NCBI GenBank assembly: GCA_023396225.1
Contig: JAEWWT010000027.1
Location: 1-64,000, forward strand
Direction of reading: 5' to 3'
Source: Bacillota bacterium
GTDB lineage: Bacteria > Bacillota > Clostridia > Oscillospirales > Ruminococcaceae
DNA length: 64,000 nt
Position 1 is the stretch's first letter. Each line of letters starts with the position of its first letter. A program made the position numbers and the translations under genes. Below are positions 50,233 through 57,505 of this stretch, piece after piece. A model generated the notes under the pieces. The model saw nothing but the letters and a program-made list of their open reading frames with translations, made no database searches and had not been told where the DNA came from.

Positions 50233-51096
50233 ATGACAATAGGTGAACAGATTCAGACACTTCGCATAAGCATGGGAATTACGCAGGAGGCACTTGCAGA
50301 AAAGCTTGATGTTTCAAGGCAGTCAGTATCAAAGTGGGAGCTTGGACAAGCTGTTCCCGATGTTGATAAAATCATCCGCATGAGTGAGATTTTCAATGTT
50401 TCCACCGATAAGATTCTGCTTACTGATTCTGAAAGCAAGAATATTAATCAGAATCCTCTTCACATGGCAAGCATTTATCTTGTTGTAAAGGACTTTGAGA
50501 AATCGCTGGAATTCTATGAAAAGCTGTTTGGAAAGGTCATAAACAACAGGGGACGAAGCGGCGGAAACTTTGTTGAGTTTTTCATTGACAACAGATGCAT
50601 TGCAATCATGAGTGAAACAAGTATCGATGGGCATTGCACTTCTTATGACAGTCCTTACAAGTTCATCCAGAACTATTGGGTTGAAGATTTACAGCAGGAG
50701 CATGAACGGGTAAAGTCACTTAACATTGGAGAATTATCAGAGATTTATCAGGTTCATCCTACTTATCATTATTTTAACCTTACCGATCCAGACAACAACA
50801 TTATTGAAATTACAGGAGGTTATCACATGAACGCAGATATTTGTCAGAGCTGTGGAATGCCGCTCACAAAAGCAGATTACGGAAAGAACCCAGATGGCAG
50901 TGAAAATCACGAATATTGCAGATATTGTTGCCCTGATGGTAAATTCAGCAGAGAGGTGACAATGGAGGAAATGATTGAACATAATTTGGATTTCCTTGAT
51001 GAATACAACAAGGATTCAGAAACAAAACTGACAAGGGAAGAAGCAAAAGAACAAATGATGAAGTTCTTCCCGACTCTGAAAAGATGGCAAAAGTAA
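50233..51096 (+). CDS. XRE regulator fused to VOC domain and zinc-ribbon domain
   Basis: The 287-residue protein has three modules: an XRE helix-turn-helix (IGEQIQTLRISMGITQEALAEKLDVSRQSVSKWELGQAVPD, residues 2-60), a VOC domain (about 75-195; HMASIYLVVKDFEKSLEFYEKLFG at its start and DNNIIEITGGY at its end), and a zinc ribbon (CQSCGMPL, then YCRYCCPDG, about 205-240) with a helical tail. A DNA-binding domain joined to a glyoxalase fold suggests a ligand-sensing repressor for a small toxic compound. I choose ATG 50233 (ribosome site GAAAGG), the family start; 50209 is an upstream ATG. Confidence 0.88.
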   Translation: MTIGEQIQTLRISMGITQEALAEKLDVSRQSVSKWELGQAVPDVDKIIRMSEIFNVSTDKILLTDSESKNINQNPLHMASIYLVVKDFEKSLEFYEKLFGKVINNRGRSGGNFVEFFIDNRCIAIMSETSIDGHCTSYDSPYKFIQNYWVEDLQQEHERVKSLNIGELSEIYQVHPTYHYFNLTDPDNNIIEITGGYHMNADICQSCGMPLTKADYGKNPDGSENHEYCRYCCPDGKFSREVTMEEMIEHNLDFLDEYNKDSETKLTREEAKEQMMKFFPTLKRWQK

Positions 51097-51104
51097 GATA
51101 AAGC

Positions 51105-51142
51105 AAAAGCTCATACTGGGATTCAGTATGAGCTTTTTTATC
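51105..51142 (+). terminator. Terminator after the XRE-VOC gene
   Basis: AAAGCTCATACTG and CAGTATGAGCTTT form a 13-bp stem around a 5-base loop, followed by TTTTATC. The further 190 bases to 51330 show nothing recognisable. Confidence 0.9.
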
Positions 51143-51330
51143 TATAGGAAAAGGAAATGTAGATTGTACAAGCACCCTAAAACGCAGGTGGGGTTAGTGG
51201 ATTGGAAAATAAAAAAGATGGCACGATAATAAGTGTAAAAACAGCACACGCAACAACACATTCGAATAATATCATAAATTTGATTCCTGTCTTTTATTTA
51301 ATGTAATTATGATTGTCTGGGGAATTAAAA

Positions 51331-51552
51331 CTATTCCGTTTCAATCATTTCAGCGTCTGACTTGCGGAGAGAAAGCTCATATCCTCTTACTGTAACTTCA
51401 ATAGGATCACCAAGAGGAGCAACCTTGCGGACAAAAACATCTGTGCCCTTTGTGAGACCCATGTCCATAAGTCTGCGTTTTATTGCACCCTCGCCGTTGA
51501 GTTTCTTAACCTTGACGGTCTGACCGATTTTAGCCTCTTTTAATGTAGACAT
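51331..51552 (-). CDS. feoA: FeoA-domain protein 1
   Basis: A 73-residue FeoA/SH3-like protein: LKEAKIGQTVKVKKLNGEGAIKRRLMDMGLTKGTDVFVRKVAPLGDPIEVTVRGYELSLRKSDAEMI. FeoA supports ferrous iron uptake by FeoB; no FeoB gene follows in this window. ATG 51552 lies behind AAAGGGG. It is the last gene of feoA2-GNAT-feoA1 on the minus strand, likely controlled by the operators upstream of 52373. Confidence 0.93.
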   Translation of the reverse strand: MSTLKEAKIGQTVKVKKLNGEGAIKRRLMDMGLTKGTDVFVRKVAPLGDPIEVTVRGYELSLRKSDAEMIETE

Positions 51553-51590
51553 ATGTCAATCCCCTTTCAATACTCTCTTGTATGTGGTAA

Positions 51591-52148
51591 TTATTTCAGA
51601 TATTCCGACTCAAGAATAGAATAATAAAGTCTGTCATAATACTTTCCATCTATGAAGAAGAAATCTCTCAATGCACCTTCAAATGTAAACCCACACTTGC
51701 TGATGACTTTTTTTGACAAAATATTGTTTGATCTGTGGCAAATTTGGATTTTGTGGAACTGTGCCTTTTTAAATCCAAAATCAATGACAGCCTTTGTTGC
51801 CTCTGTTGCAAAACCTCTGCACTGAAAAGCTGTTCCTATGCAGTATTCAATTTCAGCAAAATTGTTTTTTGTATCCACAAGGAAGAATGCAATCTGACCG
51901 ATACATTCGCCGCTGTCTTTATCAATGACAGCCCATCTGTAGTAGTCGGGATTTGCATAGTTTGAAATATACTTGTCAAGCAGCCCCTTTACATCGTCAA
52001 CAGTGGGATAGACAGGTTCGCCATAAGATACCTGAACCGATTCATCGGACGCCCAGTTTTTATGAACGCTTTCACAGTCCTTGTATTCAAATGCTCTGAG
52101 TATAAGATTTTCTGTTTCAATTGGTTGTGTTCCGATTTGTGCTGACAT
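51591..52148 (-). CDS. GNAT-family N-acetyltransferase, RimJ/RimL-like
   Basis: The 185-residue enzyme has the acetyl-CoA region IGTAFQCRGFATEATKAVIDFGF, preceded by ECIGQIAFF, and the end NNILSKKVISKCGFTFEGALRDFFFIDGKYYDRLYYSIL, the pattern of RimJ/L-type protein or small-molecule acetyltransferases. Substrate unknown. It sits between two feoA genes, so it may be iron-regulated with them. Preferred start ATG 52148 has AGGAG 9 bases upstream; another ATG lies at 52157 (ATGTTCATTATG), like the paired starts of the leader family. Confidence 0.85.
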   Translation of the reverse strand: MSAQIGTQPIETENLILRAFEYKDCESVHKNWASDESVQVSYGEPVYPTVDDVKGLLDKYISNYANPDYYRWAVIDKDSGECIGQIAFFLVDTKNNFAEIEYCIGTAFQCRGFATEATKAVIDFGFKKAQFHKIQICHRSNNILSKKVISKCGFTFEGALRDFFFIDGKYYDRLYYSILESEYLK

Positions 52149-52163
52149 AATGAACATCTCCTG

Positions 52164-52373
52164 TTATACAATTATTTTGCTTGCCATTTCCTTTGAAACA
52201 GCCACCCTTGAGTCCTTGACGTTGACAATGACATTTCCGCCAATTTCGCTGATGACTGTAACAGATCCGCCTGCTACAAAGCCGAGATTTTCAAGAAATT
52301 TTTTTGTTTCAGGCTTTCCTCCAACTTTTTTGATCATGTTTTCCTCACCTACAGTAGCAAATGTTAACGGCAT
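52164..52373 (-). CDS. feoA: FeoA-domain protein 2
   Basis: A 69-residue FeoA-like protein (MPLTFATVGEENMIKKVGGKPETKKFLENLGFVAGGSVTVISEIGGNVIVNVKDSRVAVSKEMASKI). ATG 52373 follows GGAGGAG; the upstream ATG at 52391 has no ribosome site. It is the first gene after a promoter loaded with DtxR-like operators. Having two FeoA proteins without FeoB nearby is unusual but known in Clostridia, where they may be parts of a split iron transporter. Confidence 0.9.
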   Translation of the reverse strand: MPLTFATVGEENMIKKVGGKPETKKFLENLGFVAGGSVTVISEIGGNVIVNVKDSRVAVSKEMASKIIV

Positions 52374-52404
52374 ACTGACTCCTCCAATCATGTATATAAA
52401 ATAG

Positions 52405-52492
52405 TTAGTATTGACTAACCAGCATTTATTATATATGAGTTAGCATCTTCTAACCCATATATAATATTACCCTATGCTAACCAATAAGTCAA
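52405..52492 (-). promoter_or_regulatory. Promoter with repeated DtxR/IdeR-like operators before feoA
   Basis: GTTAGTATTGACTAAC (52405-52420) and GTTAGCATCTTCTAAC (52440-52455) are two 16-bp dyads with identical half-sites 35 bases apart. A third half-site, GGTTAGCATAGGG, lies between TTGACT (-35, near 52492) and TAATAT (-10). The TTAG-n-CTAA form matches operators of iron/manganese repressors of the DtxR family, so iron would repress the two feoA genes. Confidence 0.72.
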
Positions 52493-52579
52493 GAGTTTTT
52501 TAACTTACAAAGTATTTTTGTATACATTTCTATTGAATATAGATCAATTCATGCTGTTTATGTATCTTTTTAATAAAAT

Positions 52580-52614
52580 ATTGGGTATCGGATAATTCAT
52601 ATCCAATACCCAAT
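52580..52614 (-). terminator. Terminator after the GNAT gene at 52620
   Basis: ATTGGGTATCGGAT and ATCCAATACCCAAT form a 14-bp stem with one mismatch, with A/T tracts on both flanks (ATTTTTATT on one side). It starts 5 bases past the GNAT stop on the minus strand and can also stop rightward transcription. Confidence 0.8.
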
Positions 52615-52619
52615 AAAAA

Positions 52620-53093
52620 TTATAATCTGCAAATCATTATATAGTCTTCATCCTGTTCTTCAACAATTTCAAAGCCTATATCCCTGTACATTTTGTAAGC
52701 ATAGTTTGCTTTCTGAACGGACAGAGAAGTTTGTTTATAGCCATAATCCCTGAGCTTATCAAGCATAGCACGCATTAACGCTGTTCCAATGCCGTTGTCC
52801 CTGTATTCCTTGTACAGTGATACAGCAAATTCTGGTGTATCATTGTCCACATGACCGTAAGCAGGGATAATCCGTGTCCATACAGCACCGCAGACTTTTC
52901 CGTCACATTCGGCAACAAGGCACATATCATCAGGCAATGTTCCGAAGTCCTTTATGTAGATGTAAATATTGGGATTGTAAATGATTTCTCTTGGGAGAAC
53001 AATATCCTGTCCGTCAAGGAAGATACATTCATACAGGAAGTCCTCCAGAAGGTTAAGTTCGCTATCTCTTATTTCTCTTATAATATAGTCCAT
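52620..53093 (-). CDS. GNAT-family N-acetyltransferase
   Basis: A 157-residue acetyltransferase: IIREIRDSELNLLEDFLYECIF at the start, a strand-turn region DMCLVAECDGKVCGAVWTRI, the acetyl-CoA loop EYRDNGIGTALMRAMLDKLRDYGYKQTSLSV and YAYKMYRDIGFEIVEEQDEDYIM. The substrate is unknown. The start is ATG 53093; a first ATG at 53105 precedes it as ATGGTCATAAATATG. It follows dxs and merR on the same strand and has its own hairpin leader. Confidence 0.87.
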   Translation of the reverse strand: MDYIIREIRDSELNLLEDFLYECIFLDGQDIVLPREIIYNPNIYIYIKDFGTLPDDMCLVAECDGKVCGAVWTRIIPAYGHVDNDTPEFAVSLYKEYRDNGIGTALMRAMLDKLRDYGYKQTSLSVQKANYAYKMYRDIGFEIVEEQDEDYIMICRL

Positions 53094-53175
53094 ATTTATG
53101 ACCATGCATTTGTGTAAATGCAGTATATCCTTTCCGATTTAATTGCTTAGAAATCGGATGACATTCCACACATAA
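53094..53175 (-). promoter_or_regulatory. Leader with hairpins and short reading frame before the GNAT gene
   Basis: On the minus strand GGAGGG is followed by an 8-codon frame (MCGMSSDF), then hairpins CCGATTT/AAATCGG and TGCATTT-ACAC-AAATGCA, then GGTCATAAATATG. The tail and the ACAAAACATC block about 50 bases upstream (near 53193-53202) resemble the other leaders; the CTGAAC hairpin is missing. A possible short leader peptide is unproven. Confidence 0.35.
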
Positions 53176-53216
53176 CGATCCCTCCGTCTAAATAAAGATG
53201 TTTTGTCATGTTGTTC

Positions 53217-53591
53217 TTATTTAAGATTTTTCTGATTATTACTGCTTTCTTTTTTATAATAATCAATCTTGCCATCAAGCCTTTTAAGGGTGTCATTCAT
53301 ATCTTCAATTTTCCTGCGTAAAATCTCTCTTTGTTCCACAAGAAGATCCATACGGGCATTTATTGTGCTGTCGCCCTGATGATACAAGATAACATACTTC
53401 GTAAGTGTTTCAATAGAAAGCCCTGCATTTCTCATACATTTTATAAAGCCTATCCAACCAAAGGAGTCGTCGTTATAATCACGCAGGCCGCTTTTGTTTT
53501 TAGGAACAGGCGGTATTAATCCAATACGTTCATAATACCTGAGAGTATCCGTAGAAATATTAAATTTTTTACTTACTTCTGAAATAGTCAT
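53217..53591 (-). CDS. MerR-family transcriptional regulator
   Basis: A 124-residue regulator with the MerR helix-turn-helix and wing (ISEVSKKFNISTDTLRYYERIGLIPPVPKNKSGLRDYNDDSFGWIGFIKCMRNAGLSIE) and a C-terminal dimerising coiled coil (LLVEQREILRRKIEDMNDTLKRLDGKIDYY). It has no Cys set of metal sensors, so it belongs to the AdhR/TipA-like branch. MerR proteins act at promoters with a 19-base spacer; such a promoter with a GGAGTTAACTCC dyad is found before dxs, directly upstream on the same strand. It lies 70 bases after dxs and may be co-transcribed. Confidence 0.92.
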   Translation of the reverse strand: MTISEVSKKFNISTDTLRYYERIGLIPPVPKNKSGLRDYNDDSFGWIGFIKCMRNAGLSIETLTKYVILYHQGDSTINARMDLLVEQREILRRKIEDMNDTLKRLDGKIDYYKKESSNNQKNLK

Positions 53592-53661
53592 TTATTTTAC
53601 CGTTCCTCTCTGTCTTTAATACTAATGTAAGTATTGTGCGGTATTGTCTTAGATAAAATGA

Positions 53662-55416
53662 TTATAACACATTTACAGTATCTTCTGCAACCTGTTCAGG
53701 TGTAAGATGATTTCTCTTTATTACCTCATTGGCATTATATCTGTTAAGGAATTCTTTCTTAAGACCGAAATTAAGCACCTTAACGTCAGAATTTCCATAG
53801 AAAGACGCAATTTTCTGACCGAATCCACCGTCAATAATACCATCTTCAAGAGTAATAACAACGCTGTGGTTTTCTTTAAGTCCCTCAAGCATATCCTTGT
53901 CAATTCCTGTGATGTAGAAAGGATTTATGATTGTAGGCTTTACTCCTGTCATTTCTTCAATCTTCTTTGCAGCCTCAACACCACGTTTGTAGAAAGAGCC
54001 AAGTGCAATAACAGCTACCTTGCTGCCCTGCTGTGTGATTTCATACCTATTGAGGTCAGCAAAATTCTTTGTAATTTTCTTTCCGTCAGATACAAACTCG
54101 TTGTCAGGAACACGGATTGCAACAGGGTGATCCTTCTGCTCAATACTCCAGTCAAGTATTGCAAGGTATTCTTCCTTTGTTGTCGGAGCAAGGTATACCA
54201 TGTTAGGAATGTTTGAAATCATTGGAATATCATAGATGCCAAGATGTGTAACATCAGTCATGCCAAAAACAGAAGCAGTAAAGATTGCTATTGTAGCAGG
54301 GTTGTTGTTTATGCACAAATCCTGTGAAAGCTGATCGAAAGTACGCTGAATAAATGTGCAGTACACTCCGTATAAAGGTTTTCCTCCATTGGCAGCTATA
54401 CCTGATGCGAGAGCAACAGCATGTTCTTCAGCAATCCCAACATCAACAAACTGTGGGCCAAATTCTTTACGTTTGCTTTCGTCAAATCCGAGAACGCCAG
54501 GTGTACCGGAAGTTATAGCTACAACAGTTTTATCCTTTTTCATCTTGTCAAACAGATAATTTGCAGTTACAGATGTATAATCCTCACCGCCGGATGAATC
54601 TTTAATTTCGCCAGTTTCAATATCAAAAGGAGGATGTCCATGCCATTCTTCCCTGTGTGCTTCAGCAGGAGCATATCCTTTACCCTTTTGTGTTGCGATA
54701 TGAACAACAACAGGATGGTCAATGTCTTTTACTTTCTTGAATGCGGAAGTAAGAGAAGCAATGTCGTTTCCATCCTTGACAAATACATAATCAAGACCCA
54801 GTGCTTTGAAATAATTACATTCTGCCTTACCGTCAGTTTCTCTCAGAAGCTTAAGATTCTTATATATTCCGCCGTGGTTTTCAGCAATTGACATATCATT
54901 GTCATTGACAACAATAATAAAATTGTTACCCTGTTCACCAACAAAGTCAAGTCCTTCAAAAGCCTCACCGCCGCTAAGTGAACCATCACCTATAACAGCA
55001 ATAATATTTCCCTTTTCACCTTTAAGGTCTCTTGCTTTTGCAAGTCCGCTTGCAAGGCTTACTGAAGTAGAAGTATGGCCTACAATAAAGAAGTCATGCT
55101 CGCTTTCGATTGGGTCCGTAAAGCAAGAAACATCATCATAATGCTCCTCATAAAGGAAAGCATCTTTTCTTCCTGTAAGCATTTTGTGACAATAGCTCTG
55201 GTGTGAAATATCCAGAACAATCTTGTCCTCAGGAGAATTAAATACATAGTGAAGAGCGATTGCAGCTTCAATTATACCCAGATTCGGGCCAACGTGCCCG
55301 CCATGAAGACTCAGTCTTTTAATAAGAGCCTGTCGTATTTCAGCAGCAAGTGCATTAAGCTGTTCATTATTCAGTTTTTTCACATCCGCTGGATTGTTAA
55401 TTTTTTCGATATACAT
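53662..55416 (-). CDS. dxs: 1-deoxy-D-xylulose-5-phosphate synthase
   Basis: DXS condenses pyruvate and glyceraldehyde 3-phosphate to DXP for isoprenoids, thiamin and pyridoxal. The 584-residue protein has HGGHVGPNLGIIEAAIALHYVF, the thiamin-diphosphate motif AVIGDGSLSGGEAFEGLDFVG, DVGIAEEHAVALASGIA and a C-terminal GGFGQKIASF. It is slightly shorter than the usual 620, with shortened loops near residue 65. A start at ATG 55416 gives the family N terminus; 55428 is its twin start. Transcription appears to start at a MerR-type promoter about 160 bases upstream and to pass a structured leader. Confidence 0.92.
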   Translation of the reverse strand: MYIEKINNPADVKKLNNEQLNALAAEIRQALIKRLSLHGGHVGPNLGIIEAAIALHYVFNSPEDKIVLDISHQSYCHKMLTGRKDAFLYEEHYDDVSCFTDPIESEHDFFIVGHTSTSVSLASGLAKARDLKGEKGNIIAVIGDGSLSGGEAFEGLDFVGEQGNNFIIVVNDNDMSIAENHGGIYKNLKLLRETDGKAECNYFKALGLDYVFVKDGNDIASLTSAFKKVKDIDHPVVVHIATQKGKGYAPAEAHREEWHGHPPFDIETGEIKDSSGGEDYTSVTANYLFDKMKKDKTVVAITSGTPGVLGFDESKRKEFGPQFVDVGIAEEHAVALASGIAANGGKPLYGVYCTFIQRTFDQLSQDLCINNNPATIAIFTASVFGMTDVTHLGIYDIPMISNIPNMVYLAPTTKEEYLAILDWSIEQKDHPVAIRVPDNEFVSDGKKITKNFADLNRYEITQQGSKVAVIALGSFYKRGVEAAKKIEEMTGVKPTIINPFYITGIDKDMLEGLKENHSVVITLEDGIIDGGFGQKIASFYGNSDVKVLNFGLKKEFLNRYNANEVIKRNHLTPEQVAEDTVNVL

Positions 55417-55550
55417 AATTATGACCATTCCTTTCTTAATGTTTTGTGTGTTCTTGAACCCATACACCAATACTAAGTTCAGCTAGCAAAATTTAGAATG
55501 GCAGTTCGAAAATCACAAAACTCATAGTTTAAAAGATTTTTCTTTCAAAC
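55417..55550 (-). promoter_or_regulatory. Structured leader element before dxs
   Basis: Minus-strand order: hairpin GTTTGAAAG/CTTTTAAAC (55550-55527), TATGAGTTTTGTG, hairpin-side CTGAACTTAG, GTTCAAGAAC, CACAAAAC pairing with GTTTTGTG, then ATTAAGAAAGGAATGG and the double start ATG-GTC-ATA-ATT-ATG. Compared with the GH3 copy the CTGAAC/GTTCAG loop is enlarged. It also contains short reading frames beginning MSFVIFELPF and MGSRTHKTLRKEWS. Confidence 0.55.
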
Positions 55551-55578
55551 TTTTACCTTTAAATAATTTAATATCCAT

Positions 55579-55609
55579 ATTATAAACTTTGGAGTTAACT
55601 CCATGTCAA
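55579..55609 (-). promoter_or_regulatory. MerR-type promoter of dxs
   Basis: Minus strand TTGACA (55609-55604) and TATAAT (55584-55579) are 19 bases apart, too long for unaided use. The 14-bp perfect dyad TGGAGTTAACTCCA (55590-55603) fills the spacer. This is the hallmark of promoters activated by MerR-family regulators; one is encoded at 53217-53591. Confidence 0.85.
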
Positions 55610-55631
55610 GAGATTTTTTAAAAAATAGTAA

Positions 55632-55670
55632 AAAATGCAGAAAGCTGTATTTTTTAGCTTTCTGCATTTT
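55632..55670 (-). terminator. Terminator after yjdF
   Basis: AAAATGCAGAAAGCT and its exact complement form a 15-bp stem around a 9-base loop, with A and T tracts on either flank; it begins 10 bases past the yjdF stop on the minus strand. Confidence 0.9.
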
Positions 55671-55679
55671 ATGGAACAG

Positions 55680-56099
55680 TTAATGACCTTTGTGCTTTTC
55701 TCGCTTCTTGTTCTGTCTGATTGCAAACTGGCGTTCTTTTTCTGCGTCACGTTCAGATGAAAGCCTTGACTTGCGTTCAAGCTTATTCTGTTCATGCTGG
55801 AGCTGCAAAGCCTGCTGCGACTTTGTTCCGCAATACGGCGTTTTAAGCTGGCGCTTGATTTCACGCTGAACACGCTTTGGATTAACTTTTCTTTCTTTAA
55901 TAAAGTCTGTTTCAACCGAAGAAGTAAATCTTAGTTTGCTCCAGTTATTGAGCATGAACTCAAAGACTTCATAGTCTTTTGGCTCTGCTCCGAAAACAAT
56001 TTTTGAAACCTGATATCTGTTGCCGTCATATCTCTCGTATATGCCAACCCAGAAAGGTTCGCTGAAAAAAACAGTCAGGGACGAGATTACACTGCTCAT
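55680..56099 (-). CDS. yjdF: YjdF-family protein (DUF2992)
   Basis: The 139-residue protein has the YjdF beta-rich N terminus (SLTVFFSEPFWVGIYERYDGNRYQVSKIVFGAEPKDYEVFEFMLNN) and a long highly charged C-terminal helix (LQLQHEQNKLERKSRLSSERDAEKERQFAIRQNKKREKHKGH) preceded by KRVQREIKRQLKTPYCGTKSQQAL. The function is unknown; in other Firmicutes yjdF is controlled by the yjdF RNA motif, which senses azaaromatic compounds. ATG 56099 follows AAAGGAGGA. A folded leader of about 110 bases lies upstream. Confidence 0.9.
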   Translation of the reverse strand: MSSVISSLTVFFSEPFWVGIYERYDGNRYQVSKIVFGAEPKDYEVFEFMLNNWSKLRFTSSVETDFIKERKVNPKRVQREIKRQLKTPYCGTKSQQALQLQHEQNKLERKSRLSSERDAEKERQFAIRQNKKREKHKGH

Positions 56100-56103
56100 A
56101 AAA

Positions 56104-56212
56104 ATCCTCCTTTAGTAGCATGCAAAGAACGGACAACCAAGGAGGCAGGTTACTGACAGAAATAAATCTGCGTCCGGACTACCAACCGGAACTGTGTTTT
56201 TATCTTTACAGT
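56104..56212 (-). promoter_or_regulatory. Candidate yjdF-motif riboswitch
   Basis: The leader is C/G-rich compared with its surroundings and folds well: CCGG repeats (TTCCGGTTGG and AGTCCGGACGC), a CAGA/TCTG hairpin with an AT loop, and CCTGCCTCCTTGGTTG, which is complementary to the AAGGAGG ribosome site. An mRNA leader that masks the ribosome site before this gene fits the known yjdF motif (Rfam class). I cannot align it to the covariance model here. Confidence 0.6.
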
Positions 56213-56223
56213 TTATAGTATTA

Positions 56224-56252
56224 TTTTAGCAGGTTTTTCGGGACTTATCAAT
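56224..56252 (-). promoter_or_regulatory. Promoter of yjdF
   Basis: Minus strand TTGATA (56252-56247), 17 bases, TAAAAT (56229-56224). The start point would be near 56216, just before the folded leader. Confidence 0.75.
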
Positions 56253-56312
56253 ATAATTTTTTAGGTGTTCTTTAATGTATTTAAAAGTAAATGTTAATTT
56301 ATGCTGTTTATA

Positions 56313-56341
56313 TTGACATTTTATAAGTTTTAAGTTAAAAT
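56313..56341 (+). promoter_or_regulatory. Promoter of the AraC-GyrI gene
   Basis: TTGACA (56313-56318), 17 bases, TAAAAT (56336-56341), about 115 bases before the start codon. Confidence 0.85.
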
Positions 56342-56461
56342 ATATTTCCTCGCATTAGTTTGGCATTAGCAAAAAAAGTCGAGATATTATCCTTGAATAC
56401 TTGTATAATTGTAAACAAGGAAATGAGAAGTCAGCAAAATTATGAAAGGATGGATATAAAA

Positions 56462-57346
56462 ATGAAAGAGCAAACCTGTGCAGTTCAGCGTATGCAGGAT
56501 TTTATTGCAGAAAATCTTGATAAAGAGATTTCATTGTCAGATCTTGCAAGGGTATCAATGTTTTCACCTTGGCATTCTTACCGCCTGTTCAAGACTTACA
56601 CAGGCGTTACTCCATCTGAGTATATAAGGCGGCTTCGTCTTTCCCGTTCAGCCTTGCGTCTTAAAAATGAAAACTGCAGGGTTATTGATGTGGCTTTTGA
56701 TATGGGATTCGGAAGCGTGGATGGGTATCAGAGAGCATTTTTCCGTGAGTTCGGCTGCAACCCGGGTGAATATGCCAAAGAGCCTGTCCCAATTTCGCTT
56801 TTTGTACCATTCGGAGTCAAATTCAAAGAGTTAAGAAAGGATAATATTGATATGGAAAATGTACAAAATGTTTTTATCCAGTTAATAAACAAGCCTGAAC
56901 GTAAAGTTATTATAAAACGTGGAATAAATGCAGAGGATTATTTTGTTTATTGTGAGGAAGTGGGATGTGACGTCTGGGGTATACTTGTCAGCATGGATTC
57001 CCTTTGCGGAGAGCCTGTATGTATGTGGCTGCCTGAAAAACATAAAACTCCGGGAACATCTTTATATGTTCAGGGAGTTGAAAAGGACTGTGATTTTAAT
57101 GGCATTGTTCCTGATGGATTTGACGTTATCACACTTCCGGCCGCTTCATATCTTATGTTTCAAGGTCAACCTTTTAAAGAGGAAGATTACAGCGAGACTA
57201 TCCTTGCGGTTCAGCACTCAATAAGTAAGTATGATCCATTAGTTATAGGTTATGAGTGGGATAATGAAAATCCTAGAATTCAGCTTGAGCCAAGAGGAGA
57301 ACGTGGCTACATTGAAATGCATGCAGTAAGAAAATTAAACAGATAA
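56462..57346 (+). CDS. AraC-family regulator with GyrI-like ligand domain
   Basis: The 294-residue protein has an N-terminal AraC DNA-binding region (MQDFIAENLDKEISLSDLARVSMFSPWHSYRLFKTYTG, VIDVAFDMGFGSVDGYQRAFFREFG, residues 8-105) and a C-terminal GyrI/SOUL-like small-molecule-binding domain (about 130-292; VFIQLINKPERKVIIKRG, ending GEEGYIE-like RGERGYIEMHAVRKL). This is the Rob/SoxS-like architecture of drug-responsive activators. The MFS exporter downstream is the probable target. ATG 56462 behind GAAAGG is taken; an upstream ATG at 56450 (ATGGATATAAAAATG) echoes the double starts of this window. Confidence 0.9.
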   Translation: MKEQTCAVQRMQDFIAENLDKEISLSDLARVSMFSPWHSYRLFKTYTGVTPSEYIRRLRLSRSALRLKNENCRVIDVAFDMGFGSVDGYQRAFFREFGCNPGEYAKEPVPISLFVPFGVKFKELRKDNIDMENVQNVFIQLINKPERKVIIKRGINAEDYFVYCEEVGCDVWGILVSMDSLCGEPVCMWLPEKHKTPGTSLYVQGVEKDCDFNGIVPDGFDVITLPAASYLMFQGQPFKEEDYSETILAVQHSISKYDPLVIGYEWDNENPRIQLEPRGERGYIEMHAVRKLNR

Positions 57347-57505
57347 GTTTGAAAGATAAACTTTCAAACTCTGAGTTATGTGCTTTTCGAACTTCTGTTC
57401 GAAAAGTTTACTTACCTGAACATAGTTCAGGTTAAAGACGACACAAAACATCAAAGGGGTAGGAATGCTTCCTGCGGAAGCATGTTCATAAATATGGAGG
57501 GACAA
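57347..57505 (+). promoter_or_regulatory. Structured leader element before the MFS gene
   Basis: It starts at the stop codon of the AraC-GyrI gene with hairpin GTTTGAAAG/CTTTCAAAC (57347-57369). Next come GAGTTATGTG, hairpin TTTTCGAAC/GTTCGAAAA, CTGAACATAGTTCAG (57416-57430), TTAAAGAC, CACAAAAC (57442-57449), and the hairpin ATGCTTCC/GGAAGCAT (57465-57483) ending in ATGTTCATAAATATG. A separate GGAGGG then serves the actual start at 57506, so here the double start seems displaced. Confidence 0.58.

Noticed and set aside
57380..57505. Extended N terminus of the MFS protein
   Set aside because: The frame is open but runs through the hairpins of the leader. The GGAGGG at 57497 and the usual family start support ATG 57506.
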